Assembly (NCBI RefSeq): GCF_015864825.1
Contig: NZ_JADYWL010000006.1
Location: 221,765-285,764, forward strand
Source of the DNA: Psychrobacter sp. NZS113
GTDB lineage: Bacteria; Pseudomonadota; Gammaproteobacteria; Pseudomonadales; Moraxellaceae
Direction of reading: 5' to 3'
Length of the DNA stretch: 64,000 bases
This document shows, one piece after another, positions 29,790 to 39,154 of this stretch (position 1 is the stretch's first letter; every line of letters begins with the position of its first letter). Under the pieces are notes generated by a model. The model was given only the letters and a program-made list of their open reading frames with translations, made no database searches and was not told where the DNA came from. The position numbers and the translations under genes are program-made.

Positions 29790-31391
29790 TTACCAAAATA
29801 TCGAACGATCTCTAACTTTGGCCAAGCATTTATCGCTGCGTTTCGTGTCTTTTTTGAGTAGGGCTGCAAACCAACCTGCACCATATAATGCATTATTATC
29901 TACAGCTGATTTTATCTGATAACGCTGTTGATATTGTGCATAGCTATGATGTTTATCTAATGATTTTTGCGCTTTGATCAAATATTTTAGCTGGCGTTCG
30001 GTGCGTTTTTTAGACCCTTTCTTACTTAACAGAGGCGCACAAAACTCAGTGATATAGCGCAAATCTGTTAGATGATGCAATTCAAAGTCTGCTTGGTCAT
30101 CAGTATCAAGGTTTGAGTACGTACTTTCTAAATCAACGTCTTCTAAATCCATACTATCGCTTTCAACATTGTCTTCCTCACCAAATACTTCATGGGTTTG
30201 AAGCAGATTTTCATATTGCTTGGATAAGATTTTTACGATTTTATCGATAGCAGGCTTGTTGTTTTGAGGCTCAAGGCTTGGATTACTCATGGTAAAAGCA
30301 ATGAGTTCTAATAAGGTCAGCTGAAAATCAGGGACGCTGATGGCATCGATAGGCTTGATTTTGAGAGCATCAATATCCGTCGTCCAGTTAGTCTTAGGTG
30401 CGCCATATTCTTGCAGCTTAGGTTCGATATAATTTGCTAGGTAATCCAGTTCCTGATAATCACCAAGTAAGATGGCCGTTTGATTTAGTATGGGCTGCCA
30501 ATCAGGGTTGATTTCATCAGAGAAGCTAGCAAATGCATTTAGGGCAGCACATAAGCGGCGAATACCTATCTGTAACTGCAAGATGTGGCTACTGTCAGTG
30601 CTACCAGCTACAATAGCACTGCTGTTCGGTAGTATTTGCAGTAGACAGTTATGTACGGCAGCCCTTATGAAAGCAGGTATGCTAACTTTTTTATTAATGT
30701 TTAGCTGGCTAAGATCAGCGCTAACGGCTGGGCTATGATTTTGTCCGTTGATGAGCAATCCACCACGTTCAGCCTTGGTCACAGTAGATAAGCATAGCTT
30801 ATAGCGCTGACACCAAGTTTTGGCTGTCATAAACAGAAAATCTAAATCTCCTGATATCAGCTCGAACTCTATCTCTTGAATGACTTCTCGCTGGGCATCA
30901 TCGTTACCATGAATAATCTCTCCATGATCGTAGGCAATCTCAATACTGTTTTCCGTTTGATCGCTACTGTCTTCTACTAGCAATCGAGTAGTACGCTGTA
31001 CATCAGTGACATACAATCGCGTCAGCTTTTTTGCCAGTTTTTTGAGCTTAAAGTCAGACAATGCAGGAGCGATTGGTGTGTCTTTATAAATGGTCAAATC
31101 AGGCATAAGGGTATTGGTATCGAGCATTGCTTGTACTTGTTCGTTATCTAACACCGCATTGTGCTCTAAGCGCGCTGCAATACCATCGCCGCCAGCTTTG
31201 ATGGTCTGTACCCACGAATCGCCTTCTTTACGAATACGCAAGCCAATACCTGCCTGTGCCAACTGTTGATCGGGCGTATCGTAATAATGGGCAGCCAGTT
31301 GTGTCAGCTGTGAGGATTTGACCTGAGCTTGACGCATCAAGCCTTTTAGCCGTGGTTCTGGCACCAAAAACTTCAACTCTATCTCTTGCAT
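29790..31391 (-). CDS. CYTH-CHAD protein, probable inorganic triphosphatase
   Basis: A 533-residue two-domain protein. The N-terminal CYTH domain starts with the signature EIELKF and contains the alternating charged strands (YYDTPDQQLAQAGIGLRIRKEG) that form the triphosphate tunnel; relatives such as E. coli YgiF hydrolyse inorganic triphosphate. The C-terminal CHAD domain (from about residue 235) is helical and rich in Lys, Arg and His, consistent with polyphosphate binding reported for this domain. An acidic insert of about 30 residues with 13 Asp/Glu (about 404-432) interrupts CHAD. GGGAG lies 6 bp before the ATG at 31391, so I prefer that start to the TTG at 31403. It converges with the ElsL-like gene. 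Confidence 0.92.
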   Translation of the reverse strand: MQEIELKFLVPEPRLKGLMRQAQVKSSQLTQLAAHYYDTPDQQLAQAGIGLRIRKEGDSWVQTIKAGGDGIAARLEHNAVLDNEQVQAMLDTNTLMPDLTIYKDTPIAPALSDFKLKKLAKKLTRLYVTDVQRTTRLLVEDSSDQTENSIEIAYDHGEIIHGNDDAQREVIQEIEFELISGDLDFLFMTAKTWCQRYKLCLSTVTKAERGGLLINGQNHSPAVSADLSQLNINKKVSIPAFIRAAVHNCLLQILPNSSAIVAGSTDSSHILQLQIGIRRLCAALNAFASFSDEINPDWQPILNQTAILLGDYQELDYLANYIEPKLQEYGAPKTNWTTDIDALKIKPIDAISVPDFQLTLLELIAFTMSNPSLEPQNNKPAIDKIVKILSKQYENLLQTHEVFGEEDNVESDSMDLEDVDLESTYSNLDTDDQADFELHHLTDLRYITEFCAPLLSKKGSKKRTERQLKYLIKAQKSLDKHHSYAQYQQRYQIKSAVDNNALYGAGWFAALLKKDTKRSDKCLAKVRDRSIFW

Positions 31392-31430
31392 GGTGGCTCC
31401 CAATTATTTTAATAAACGTTAAGTGAGTAC

Positions 31431-31536
31431 TTTAGTCAATCTACTATAAAAGCATGACAGTGTTCACCTCGCTTGAAGTATTAGATATACATCTGCACTC
31501 GGCTACTTGGTACTCTTTTCGATTAAATTATCTATA
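31431..31536 (+). mobile_element. TATAGTC-type short interspersed element (106 bp)
   Basis: A 106-bp non-coding repeat running from tttagtcaatc to ttatctata. Long stretches such as acctcgcttga and atatacatctgc match the copy at 62624-62730 in the same orientation. It sits in the divergent region between the CYTH-CHAD and DUF4349 genes, where both promoters should lie. Confidence 0.82.
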
Positions 31537-31740
31537 TCGTATGAAAGCTATCATTTAATAACAAGTAATATTTTATAGAACTGTTTATATATTTCTCTAT
31601 AAAGAATACACTTTTGTTTTATTGTCGCTATAATTAAGAAAATATTGAACAAAAGTATATTTAATATGAGAGACATCCTTATGGTATCTGAAAGCTGCCT
31701 TTCGAAAAGACAGGTTGGTTTTGATAGGCAAGACGTTTCT

Positions 31741-32955
31741 ATGATGAGTAAGCTTAAAACATCATTACCACCCAATCGTTTGTCATTAGCTATAGCAGCG
31801 GCAATGCTCGGGTCTGTATTACTAATGAGTGGATGTAGTCAGTCTGAGGAATATGCAGAAAGCGCCTCAGAGGAGCCAAGCGATTATGCGAATGAACAAG
31901 CCGTTGACGCTGATATAAATACCATGATGTCTGAGCAATCAGCTGTTGCAGAGCTAGAATCAGAGGCTGACAATCAAGCCAATGAGCTTACGGTTGAGAG
32001 TTTATCAGAGAGTAGTGAGCAGACACTCGCCAGTCAGGCCGCTAATATCCAAATACAAGGTAAAGAGCTGCTGATCAATGCCAGTGCAAACTTTACTGTC
32101 AAAGACGTGGTCAAGAGTAGTGCTGCTATTGAGACATTGACACGGCAGCAGGGTGGTTATGTGGCGCTCAGTAATATTAGCAATTACCCACGTAGTGATA
32201 GAACCTTTGTCCAAGGTGATAAAAATATTACAATCACAACCTATAATCGCCAAGCTGAAATGACGGTCCGGGTTCCTCGTGTCAACGTCAATAAGTTCTT
32301 GGAGCAAATGCAGCAGCAAGTGGCTTTTTTGAATGGTCAGGAGTTCACTGCACAAGACGTTACTTTAGATATTTATCGTGAGCAGCTAGCAAGTCAGCTA
32401 AACAGTGATATGGCGGATGAGCTCAGTCAAGAGCGTCTCGATAGCAAAAATGATAAAGATCAGAGTAGTAATGTCGATGCTATCACCGCTACCTATGCAG
32501 CACGTCGCCAAAAAGAATTGGCGAAGCTTGAGCAAATGGATATCGCCGATAAAGTCAAATACAGCACCATCAATCTGAGCTTTATGCAGCCAGATGTCAG
32601 TTATAAAGAAACCACGCAAAATCTAGACGTTCTGATAGATGCTGAACGGCCAAGTTTTAGTACCCAAGTTAGCCAGTCATTCAAAGATGGTTGGAATATA
32701 CTCAGATCGTTGGCACTGGGTCTTATACAGTTATGGTGGTTGCTTGTACTAGGTGGTGTGTTTTATCTCATTTATAGAATGATAAAAGCGATCTATCGTA
32801 AGTTTTTCAAACACAATCCTCGTGTGGAAAACCTACGACGTAATCTGATGGGTGAAAATCAAGAAGTCAAGAATTCAGAGGGTATAAAGCGCAGTAAACT
32901 AGATGATAATACGGACAATATGACAGAGACTGATAGCAAGGATGCTAAGCACTAG
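31741..32955 (+). CDS. DUF4349-type lipoprotein with C-terminal membrane helix
   Basis: From ATG 31741 this is a 404-residue protein. A lipoprotein signal peptide is clear: a hydrophobic stretch LSLAIAAAMLGSVLLM is followed by the lipobox MSGC. A long Glu/Ser/Asp/Ala-rich linker leads to a conserved domain (ANIQIQGKELLINASANFTVKDVVKSS...GGYV...AEMTVRVPRVNVNKFLEQM) typical of DUF4349. Then come a coiled coil and a membrane helix (LIQLWWLLVLGGVFYLIY) near residue 345, followed by a basic tail. The frame extends upstream to about 31645; ATG 31681 with GAGAG before it is an alternative start. The stop codon TAG consists of the first bases of the 174-bp mobile element, so the natural C-terminus may have been altered. 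Function unknown, envelope-located. Confidence 0.85.
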   Translation: MMSKLKTSLPPNRLSLAIAAAMLGSVLLMSGCSQSEEYAESASEEPSDYANEQAVDADINTMMSEQSAVAELESEADNQANELTVESLSESSEQTLASQAANIQIQGKELLINASANFTVKDVVKSSAAIETLTRQQGGYVALSNISNYPRSDRTFVQGDKNITITTYNRQAEMTVRVPRVNVNKFLEQMQQQVAFLNGQEFTAQDVTLDIYREQLASQLNSDMADELSQERLDSKNDKDQSSNVDAITATYAARRQKELAKLEQMDIADKVKYSTINLSFMQPDVSYKETTQNLDVLIDAERPSFSTQVSQSFKDGWNILRSLALGLIQLWWLLVLGGVFYLIYRMIKAIYRKFFKHNPRVENLRRNLMGENQEVKNSEGIKRSKLDDNTDNMTETDSKDAKH

Positions 32956-33126
32956 GGCGTGTTCTCAATTCAAACGAGTGTCCTCTAAATGAGCTAAAAA
33001 TAGCTAAATTTTGCCAAACATCGTCAAATAGCTGGTTAATATCCTGATATTATCTGCGCTATTTTCCTCGTTTGACGGCAATTTATCTCATTTTTATCAT
33101 CATCTTTAAAATGAGGACACGCCCTA
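32953..33126 (-). mobile_element. 174-bp MITE-like element, copy 2 (inverted relative to copy 1)
   Basis: It has the same 174-bp length as the copy at 2303-2476 and aligns to its reverse complement without gaps, with about 20 differences by hand count. It carries the same 13-bp terminal inverted repeats (one mismatch at the left end, gggcgtgttctca) and is flanked by TA on both sides. Its left TA plus the first G make the TAG stop of the DUF4349 lipoprotein gene. No reading frame lies within it. Confidence 0.88.
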
Positions 33127-33177
33127 GAGTGGAACATTAAAAAGCTCACAATAACAGAGTATCAATAAACAGACATA

Positions 33178-33214
33178 AAGAAGCCGCCCTACATTATGTA
33201 GGGCGGCTTTTTTA
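33178..33214. terminator. Terminator between the DUF4349 gene and aceA
   Basis: The near-perfect stem AAGCCGCCCTACAT / ATGTAGGGCGGCTT is followed by TTTT on the + strand. It lies 26 bp beyond the aceA stop and can act for both converging transcripts, more strongly for the + strand. Confidence 0.88.
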
Positions 33215-33239
33215 GCAATGACTTATAGAGGGTCGGTAA

Positions 33240-34826
33240 TTAGAACTGGTTCATTGTGTTCTTGCCGCCGCCAGCTTTAAGTGCGTTGTCACCAGAGAAG
33301 ATTTCTTTGTGATCATCGCCTAGGTCAGAACCAGCCATTGCTTGGTGCTTAACACAAGCGATGCCTTCACGGATTTCTTTACGTTGTACGCCAGCTGCAT
33401 AAGCAAGCATGCCTTCTTCACCGAAGTAACCTTTAGCAAGTTCATGAACGCTAAGAGCAGTCGTGTGGTAAGTCGGTAGCGTGATTAAGTGATGGAATAC
33501 ACCAGCTTCACGTGATGCATCACGTTGGAAGTTCTTAGCAGCAACGTCAGCAGCTTGATCAAGCTCAGTACCGTCGTAATCAGCACTCATTAAGTCATCT
33601 TTATTGTAGCTAGAGATGTCTTTGCCTTCTTCTTCCCACTGTGCAATAACTTGCTTACGGAAGTTAAGCGTCCAGTTGAATGATGGGCTGTTGTTGTATA
33701 CAAGCTTCGCTTTAGGCTGTTGCTCTTTAATACGGTCAACCATCATTTTGATGTGTTCTACGTCTGGCGTTGGTGTTTCAATCCATAGTAGATCGGCACC
33801 GTTTTCTAGAGCGGTCACACAGTCAAGTACAACGCGGTCGATGTTTGTGTCTTCGCGGAACTGATATAGACCATTTTGCAGACGAACTGGACGTACTAGT
33901 TTGCCATTGTGCTTAAGTAGGCTGTCATTTTCTTGAGCATTTTCTAAAGTAACTTCTTCCATTTCGATGAAGTCGATGTATTTAGAAGCAAGATCGCCTG
34001 GCTCATTTGATACTGGAATTTTTTGTGTGAGTGATGCGCCTTCAGAGTCAGTACGAGCAACGATAACACCGTCTTCAACACCAAGCTCTAGGAATGCATA
34101 ACGGATAGCGTTTAGCTTAGAGATGAAGTCTTCATGCGGTACAGTTACTTTACCAGCCTGGTGACCACATTGCTTAGCATCAGATACTTGGTTTTCAACC
34201 TGAATGGCACAAGCACCTGCTTCGATCATTTGCTTAGTCAATAGGTAAGTGGCTTCTTCGTTACCGAAACCTGCATCGATATCAGCGATGATTGGCACAA
34301 CATGCGAATCAAAGTTTTCGATTTTTTCTACGATAGCTGAAGTATCTTGACCAGCTTCTTCAGCAGCGTTTAGCTCACGGAAGTAATCGTTCAATACTTT
34401 AGCATCGGCTTGACGTAGGAAAGTATAGATTTCTTCGATTAGCTTAGGCACTGACGTTTTTTCGTGCATAGATTGGTCAGGTAGTGGACCGAACTCAGAG
34501 CGTAGAGCTGCAACCATCCAACCTGATAAGTAGATGTAAGTTTTAGAAGTAGTGCCAAAATATTTCTTTTTAGCGTACATAGTTTGTTGTGCAACAAAAC
34601 CATGCCATGCACCTAGAGACTGTGTGTACTGAGACGTATCATTGTCATAGTCTTCCATATCTTGACGCATGATTTTTGCAGTATATTTTGCGATATCCAA
34701 GCCCGTTTTAAAACGGTTTTGTGACATCATACGTGCCGCATCGGTTTCGCTGATATTCTGCCAGTTACCGTGCTTTTGCTTCAATTCACGTACTAGGTCG
34801 ATCGCTGATTTATATGCAGTTGACAT
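33240..34826 (-). CDS. aceA: Isocitrate lyase
   Basis: A 528-residue isocitrate lyase, the first glyoxylate-shunt enzyme, splitting isocitrate into succinate and glyoxylate. The length and the active-site loop KQCGHQAGKVTVPHEDF (Cys in place of the KKCGH form) match the longer subfamily found in Pseudomonas and Acinetobacter. VPIIADIDAGFGNEEATYLLTKQMIEAGA carries the Mg2+ ligands, and ENGADLLWIETPTP and LVYNNSPSFNW are also typical. AAGGAG lies just before ATG. The gene is monocistronic, with a 750-bp region upstream. Its partner glcB is 23 kb away on the other strand. Confidence 0.97.
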   Translation of the reverse strand: MSTAYKSAIDLVRELKQKHGNWQNISETDAARMMSQNRFKTGLDIAKYTAKIMRQDMEDYDNDTSQYTQSLGAWHGFVAQQTMYAKKKYFGTTSKTYIYLSGWMVAALRSEFGPLPDQSMHEKTSVPKLIEEIYTFLRQADAKVLNDYFRELNAAEEAGQDTSAIVEKIENFDSHVVPIIADIDAGFGNEEATYLLTKQMIEAGACAIQVENQVSDAKQCGHQAGKVTVPHEDFISKLNAIRYAFLELGVEDGVIVARTDSEGASLTQKIPVSNEPGDLASKYIDFIEMEEVTLENAQENDSLLKHNGKLVRPVRLQNGLYQFREDTNIDRVVLDCVTALENGADLLWIETPTPDVEHIKMMVDRIKEQQPKAKLVYNNSPSFNWTLNFRKQVIAQWEEEGKDISSYNKDDLMSADYDGTELDQAADVAAKNFQRDASREAGVFHHLITLPTYHTTALSVHELAKGYFGEEGMLAYAAGVQRKEIREGIACVKHQAMAGSDLGDDHKEIFSGDNALKAGGGKNTMNQF

Positions 34827-35580
34827 CTATGTCTCCTTGGTGGGGTGTAAAAACAAATAAGTTAAGTGCTAAAATAATGACGATTGTGTATGACTGAAAA
34901 GGTATACATTCAGACTTTATATTAGTGCTATTGACATCTCATAAGGTCAGACAGAATTACAAGCCATCAGTTAAAGCCTTATTTACCCTAAACAAACTTA
35001 ATCACTAATACAAGAGAATTACTAGAACTTGGTAGTGGAAAAATAATAGGTAATGTATAAAAGGTTGCTGAGCTTGTTCATATATTTCTAAGGCACTTGC
35101 GTTCTTTATTGAATGGCAATGTCATTATCGGCGATAAGAGGTGTTACAATAATAAACAGTTTGTGCGATAGATTTAGTCATTTTCTAATGACTATAACGG
35201 TCTTTTAAGTAGTCAATTCATCATATGATGCTACCAATATGGACCATCAATATACTATATAATTGTGTCGGTCAAATGAATGTAGCCAGTCTATAAAACT
35301 AAGCTGTATCGTTTGCGTTACAAGTCATCCTATGAGACTTACTATAACTGCCTTACCAAGATTTATCTAATTTATGATTATTATCTTGGGTATTTTCTTA
35401 AGTTATAATTCATATATAACAGTACCTTACGTTAGGCGGTTTGGGTTATACTTAGCAGATATCGCATGAAATCAGATAAAAAGTAGCAGAATTACACTGC
35501 TATAGACCATAAATTATTAGAACAGCACCAAAAATGCCAAGCTTATAACGGCACTTATCCAAAGGCCAAGAGAAATATAT
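34827..35580. other. Long intergenic region between aceA and a LysR gene
   Basis: 754 bp with no supported gene, between divergent aceA and LysR genes. Two inverted repeats may be regulatory: TAGTCATT-TTCT-AATGACTA (35175-35194, perfect 8-bp arms) and CCAAGAT / ATCTTGG (35356-35362 and 35383-35389). The rest is AT-rich and shows nothing recognisable. Such length is more than two promoters need. Confidence 0.5.
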
Positions 35581-36570
35581 ATGAATTTGCAGCGGGTAGA
35601 TTTAAACTTATTGGTACATCTAGATGTGTTGTTACGAGAGAAAAATGTCACTCGTGCAGCTGAGCAGCTTGGCATTACCCAACCTGCGATGAGTAACATT
35701 TTGCGCCGTCTGCGCAAGTTGTTTAACGACCCGTTACTGGTACGTTCTTCTGAGGGTATGACGCCAACGGAGCGGGCTTTAGAGTTGCAACCTCGTATTC
35801 GTGAGATACTGGCAGATTTGACGCAAGTATTAGAGCCACGTACTGAATTCCGTCCTTATAGTACCTCTCGCGTCTTTCGTATTATGACGTCGGATTATGC
35901 AGAAGCGACTTTGGTGCCAAAACTGGTCAAAGCACTGCGCTCAGAAGCACCCAATGTTATTTTGGACTTTTTGACACCATCGGACGTCTCTTATCGTGAT
36001 ATGGAGCAGGGACGCGTTGATCTGGCAATTAATCGCTTTAACGAGATACCACAGAGCTTCCACCAAGTGTTGGTGTGGCGTGATACCTTTAGTTGTTTGT
36101 TGTCTTCTGACAGTCCTTATGCCAATCGTTTTAACTTAAAGAACTACCTAAAAGCTCAACATGTTTGGGTGTCAAAAACTGGTATGGGCGTAGGCTTTGG
36201 GGTCAATCCAGAGAAGTCTGGCGGCTTAGGTTCTATCGATCAAGCACTACAACGTTTGGGACAAAAGCGCCAAATCAGTGTCTTTACGCGCCATTATCAA
36301 ATGCCAGCTATGCTTGCAGCAAACAAAGATTTGATTGCAACATTACCCACGCGTGTGGCAAAAATGCAGGCCAATAACGACAGTATTAAAATGGAAGAGC
36401 CGCCATTCTTCATTCCTGAGTTTGAGCTAACCATGGCATGGTCACCACTATTGCAACACCATCCAGCCCATCGCTGGTTACGCCAACTTATCATGCATGT
36501 GGCGCGTCAAATCGTTGATGAAGAAGAAAACCCACCGCAGGAGATACCTGTGATGAACCATCTATTTTAA
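35581..36570 (+). CDS. LysR-family transcriptional regulator
   Basis: A 329-residue LysR-type regulator. The N-terminal winged helix-turn-helix is unmistakable (NLLVHLDVLLREKNVTRAAEQLGITQPAMSNILRRLRKLFNDPLLVRS, residues 9-57), followed by a linker helix and a periplasmic-binding-like effector domain from about residue 95. The effector domain resembles the NodD/NahR group more than the CysB group. The ligand is not readable. It stands between aceA (divergent) and a succinate-semialdehyde-type dehydrogenase gene (same strand, 376 bp downstream), either of which could be a target. A terminator follows directly, so the regulator is monocistronic. Confidence 0.93.
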   Translation: MNLQRVDLNLLVHLDVLLREKNVTRAAEQLGITQPAMSNILRRLRKLFNDPLLVRSSEGMTPTERALELQPRIREILADLTQVLEPRTEFRPYSTSRVFRIMTSDYAEATLVPKLVKALRSEAPNVILDFLTPSDVSYRDMEQGRVDLAINRFNEIPQSFHQVLVWRDTFSCLLSSDSPYANRFNLKNYLKAQHVWVSKTGMGVGFGVNPEKSGGLGSIDQALQRLGQKRQISVFTRHYQMPAMLAANKDLIATLPTRVAKMQANNDSIKMEEPPFFIPEFELTMAWSPLLQHHPAHRWLRQLIMHVARQIVDEEENPPQEIPVMNHLF

Positions 36571-36602
36571 ATTGATTTTTTTAAGACAGATAAGTTTTTT
36601 AT

Positions 36603-36630
36603 TAAACCAGCCATAGGGCTGGTTTTTTTA
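36603..36630 (+). terminator. Terminator of the LysR gene
   Basis: The stem AAACCAGCC / GGCTGGTTT with an ATAG-type loop is followed by a T-run. It lies 35 bp after the stop codon. The rest of the 376-bp gap before the next gene is AT-rich promoter region with nothing else visible. Confidence 0.9.
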
Positions 36631-36946
36631 TGGGTCTCATTTTACTCAAACACTCCCTCCATAACTCAAACCACCTATAACTTGAGTGCAATTAATAAGA
36701 CAGCCACATTTTTAACATCTTATGCACATTTCTTCATAACTTGTAAAACTACTGGTCGAGCACTTTGTTATGATAATTAAACATTAAGAAAAAAGATAAG
36801 TACAAATGCTATTGTTAAGTTAAACCGCAATATAAATAATGATGTCAACATCTGATATTTACACAAATACCGATGTTTTTTATCTTATAAGTTTTAGTCA
36901 TATAACTTTCAACCAATAAAATATTCCAATAAATAAGGACAATAAC

Positions 36947-38320
36947 ATGTCAGATATTACTACTATCAACCCAACCACGGGTGAAGAGATTAAAAATTAC
37001 GATTACATGAGCGTGGACGAAGTTAATAAGATCGTTGATGCCTCACATGAAGCATTTTTAGCATGGCGCACTGTGAGCCACGAAGAGCGTGGTCGAACGA
37101 TTAAATCTATTGGTGATAAGCTAATCGAGCATAAAGAAGAGTTGGCTAAGCTGATGACTGAAGAGCGTGGTAAGCTATATAGCCAGAGCTTGCAAGAGAT
37201 TGATTTGTGCAAAGCAATCTGTGACTATACTGCTGAAAATGGTATCGAAGCACTGGCTGACGATGTACGTGATATCGAAGGCATGAGAAAAGGATTGGTC
37301 AGCTATCAGCCTATCGGTATTATCTATGGTATGCAGCCTTGGAACTTCCCAGCGTATCAGGTATTCCGTTATACCATTGCCAACTTGATGGCAGGTAATA
37401 GTATCCTGTTAAAACATGCTTCTAACGTAACAGGCTCTGGTCTATTAATCGAAAAAATATTGCATGAGTCTGAATTGCCAAATGATCTTTTCCGTACCAT
37501 TATCATCGGTCACAATCAGTCAGAAGAATTAATCAACAACGACAAAGTACGCGGTGTGACGCTCACAGGTAGCGATAAAGCAGGTGTCATCGTCGGTCAA
37601 CAAGCAGCAAAAGCTATCAAAAAAGCGGTATTAGAGCTTGGCTCAAACGATGCTTTTATCGTGTTAGAGGATGCTGATGTAGACATAGCAGTAGAAACTT
37701 GTACACAAGCACGCCTGATTAATAACGGTGAAACTTGTGTTGCCGCAAAACGCTTCATTGTAGTGGATAGTGTATACGACGAATTCCGCAAGCGTATTGT
37801 TGAGAAGTTTGAAGGTGCGAAATATGGCGACCCTATGGATGATAGCTCAGACATCGGACCATTGGCTCGTAAAGATCTACAAGAGCAGTTACATGAGCAA
37901 GTAGAGCAAAGCGTGGCTAAAGGTGCAACGATTGCTGTTGGTGGTAAAGTTCCTGATAGCAAAGGCAGCTTTTATCCAGCCACTATTTTAGAAAACGTTG
38001 AGAAAGGTCAGCCAGCCTACGATGACGAATTGTTTGGCCCTGTGGCTTCGCTCATTCGCGCAAAAGACCAAGACGATGCCTTACGTATCGCTAACGACAG
38101 TCGCTATGGTTTAGGCGGTGCAATCTTCTCAAAAGATACAGACAAAGCGGTACGTCTAGCACGTGAAGAGTTTGATACTGGTATGGTCTATATCAATGGT
38201 TACGGTCTAGCCAATCCTGCATTGCCATTTGGTGGCGTTAAAAACTCAGGTTATGGCCGTGAGCATGGCGGCTTTGGTATCAAAGAGTTTGTAAACATCA
38301 AGGCCGTGCATGTCTTTTAA
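36947..38320 (+). CDS. Succinate-semialdehyde dehydrogenase-type aldehyde dehydrogenase
   Basis: A 457-residue NAD(P)-dependent aldehyde dehydrogenase. The catalytic Cys is in NNGETCVAAKRF, the general-base Glu in VLELGSNDAFIV, and the nucleotide-binding region in GVTLTGSDKAG. PWNFPAYQVFRY and LPFGGVKNSGYGREHG complete the family pattern. The short N-terminus and ETC(V/I)AAKRF place it near Sad/YneI, the NAD-dependent succinate-semialdehyde dehydrogenase, but the exact substrate is inferred. AAGGACAA precedes ATG 36947. It follows a LysR gene and has its own promoter region; no GABA transaminase gene is adjacent. Confidence 0.9.
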   Translation: MSDITTINPTTGEEIKNYDYMSVDEVNKIVDASHEAFLAWRTVSHEERGRTIKSIGDKLIEHKEELAKLMTEERGKLYSQSLQEIDLCKAICDYTAENGIEALADDVRDIEGMRKGLVSYQPIGIIYGMQPWNFPAYQVFRYTIANLMAGNSILLKHASNVTGSGLLIEKILHESELPNDLFRTIIIGHNQSEELINNDKVRGVTLTGSDKAGVIVGQQAAKAIKKAVLELGSNDAFIVLEDADVDIAVETCTQARLINNGETCVAAKRFIVVDSVYDEFRKRIVEKFEGAKYGDPMDDSSDIGPLARKDLQEQLHEQVEQSVAKGATIAVGGKVPDSKGSFYPATILENVEKGQPAYDDELFGPVASLIRAKDQDDALRIANDSRYGLGGAIFSKDTDKAVRLAREEFDTGMVYINGYGLANPALPFGGVKNSGYGREHGGFGIKEFVNIKAVHVF

Positions 38321-38375
38321 TGGCGGTTAATATTACTACTAGATATGGATATGGTCGTCATTAGATGACCATTGA

Positions 38376-38422
38376 ATAAAAAAAGCCCAGTCGCTCATAA
38401 CGAGTGATTGGGCTTTTTATTG
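38376..38422. terminator. Bidirectional terminator between the aldehyde dehydrogenase gene and purN
   Basis: A 13-bp stem with two GU pairs (AGCCCAGTCGCTC / GAGTGATTGGGCT) and an ATAA-type loop has an A-run on the left and a T-run on the right. It serves both converging transcripts. Confidence 0.9.
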
Positions 38423-38467
38423 CATCAAATAGAACGGTAAAACATGCAACTTAATAAGCTGAAATTT

Positions 38468-39154
38468 TTACATGTTCATAAAAAGCTGTAATGGCAAGGC
38501 TGGCAAGTAACTTGCTTTAGTTTCATTACTAGTATCAAGTGACAATACTTTATTCGCTAATAGCAAAATTGTCCAAGGTAGCAATTTATGCTCAAGTTTT
38601 TGTACACGTGCTTGTAGGCTATCAGCCGTCTCTGTTTGATTGATCTCTAACAGCGCTTGAGTCAAAACAGCACCCGCATCGAGCTCAGCAGTGACGACAT
38701 GAATACTACAGCCGTGGTGACGCTCACCTGCTTGTATCGCTCGCTGATGGGTATCAAGTCCCTTGTAAACAGGCAATAGAGAAGGGTGCAAATTGATCAT
38801 GGGCGCTGGCGCATTATCGATAAATGATCCGCTTAACACGCGCATAAAACCGGCCAACGCAATCAGATCGGGTTGCCAAGCTGTTAGTTGCTCGCTGGCA
38901 TGAGTTTCAAAAGTTTTGATACCCATACGTTTGCCGTTAGCAACGTGTGATAGTACTGCGACTGGAATAGCAGCATCATTGGCACGAGTGATGGCATAAG
39001 CGTCATCACGATTGCTAATGACACCTACTATTTCAATCGGTAGTGCGCCAGCTTGCATGGCATCGATCAACACTTGCAAATTGCTACCACTACCTGATAC
39101 CAGAACGGCAATACGTAATGGCTTGTTGGCGTGACTGGTATTATTGGCTAGCAT
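38468..39154 (-). CDS. purN: Phosphoribosylglycinamide formyltransferase 1
   Basis: A 228-residue PurN, which formylates GAR with 10-formyl-tetrahydrofolate in purine synthesis. Key blocks are IAVLVSGSGSNLQVLID, the Asn-His-Asp catalytic region in INLHPSLLPVYKGLDTHQRA and the His in GCSIHVVTAELDAGAVLTQ, with LAGFMRVLS before them. Its ATG overlaps the purM stop codon by one base (TAATG), so the pair is translationally coupled. The C-terminus is about 15 residues longer than in E. coli and hydrophobic. Confidence 0.96.
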   Translation of the reverse strand: MLANNTSHANKPLRIAVLVSGSGSNLQVLIDAMQAGALPIEIVGVISNRDDAYAITRANDAAIPVAVLSHVANGKRMGIKTFETHASEQLTAWQPDLIALAGFMRVLSGSFIDNAPAPMINLHPSLLPVYKGLDTHQRAIQAGERHHGCSIHVVTAELDAGAVLTQALLEINQTETADSLQARVQKLEHKLLPWTILLLANKVLSLDTSNETKASYLPALPLQLFMNM

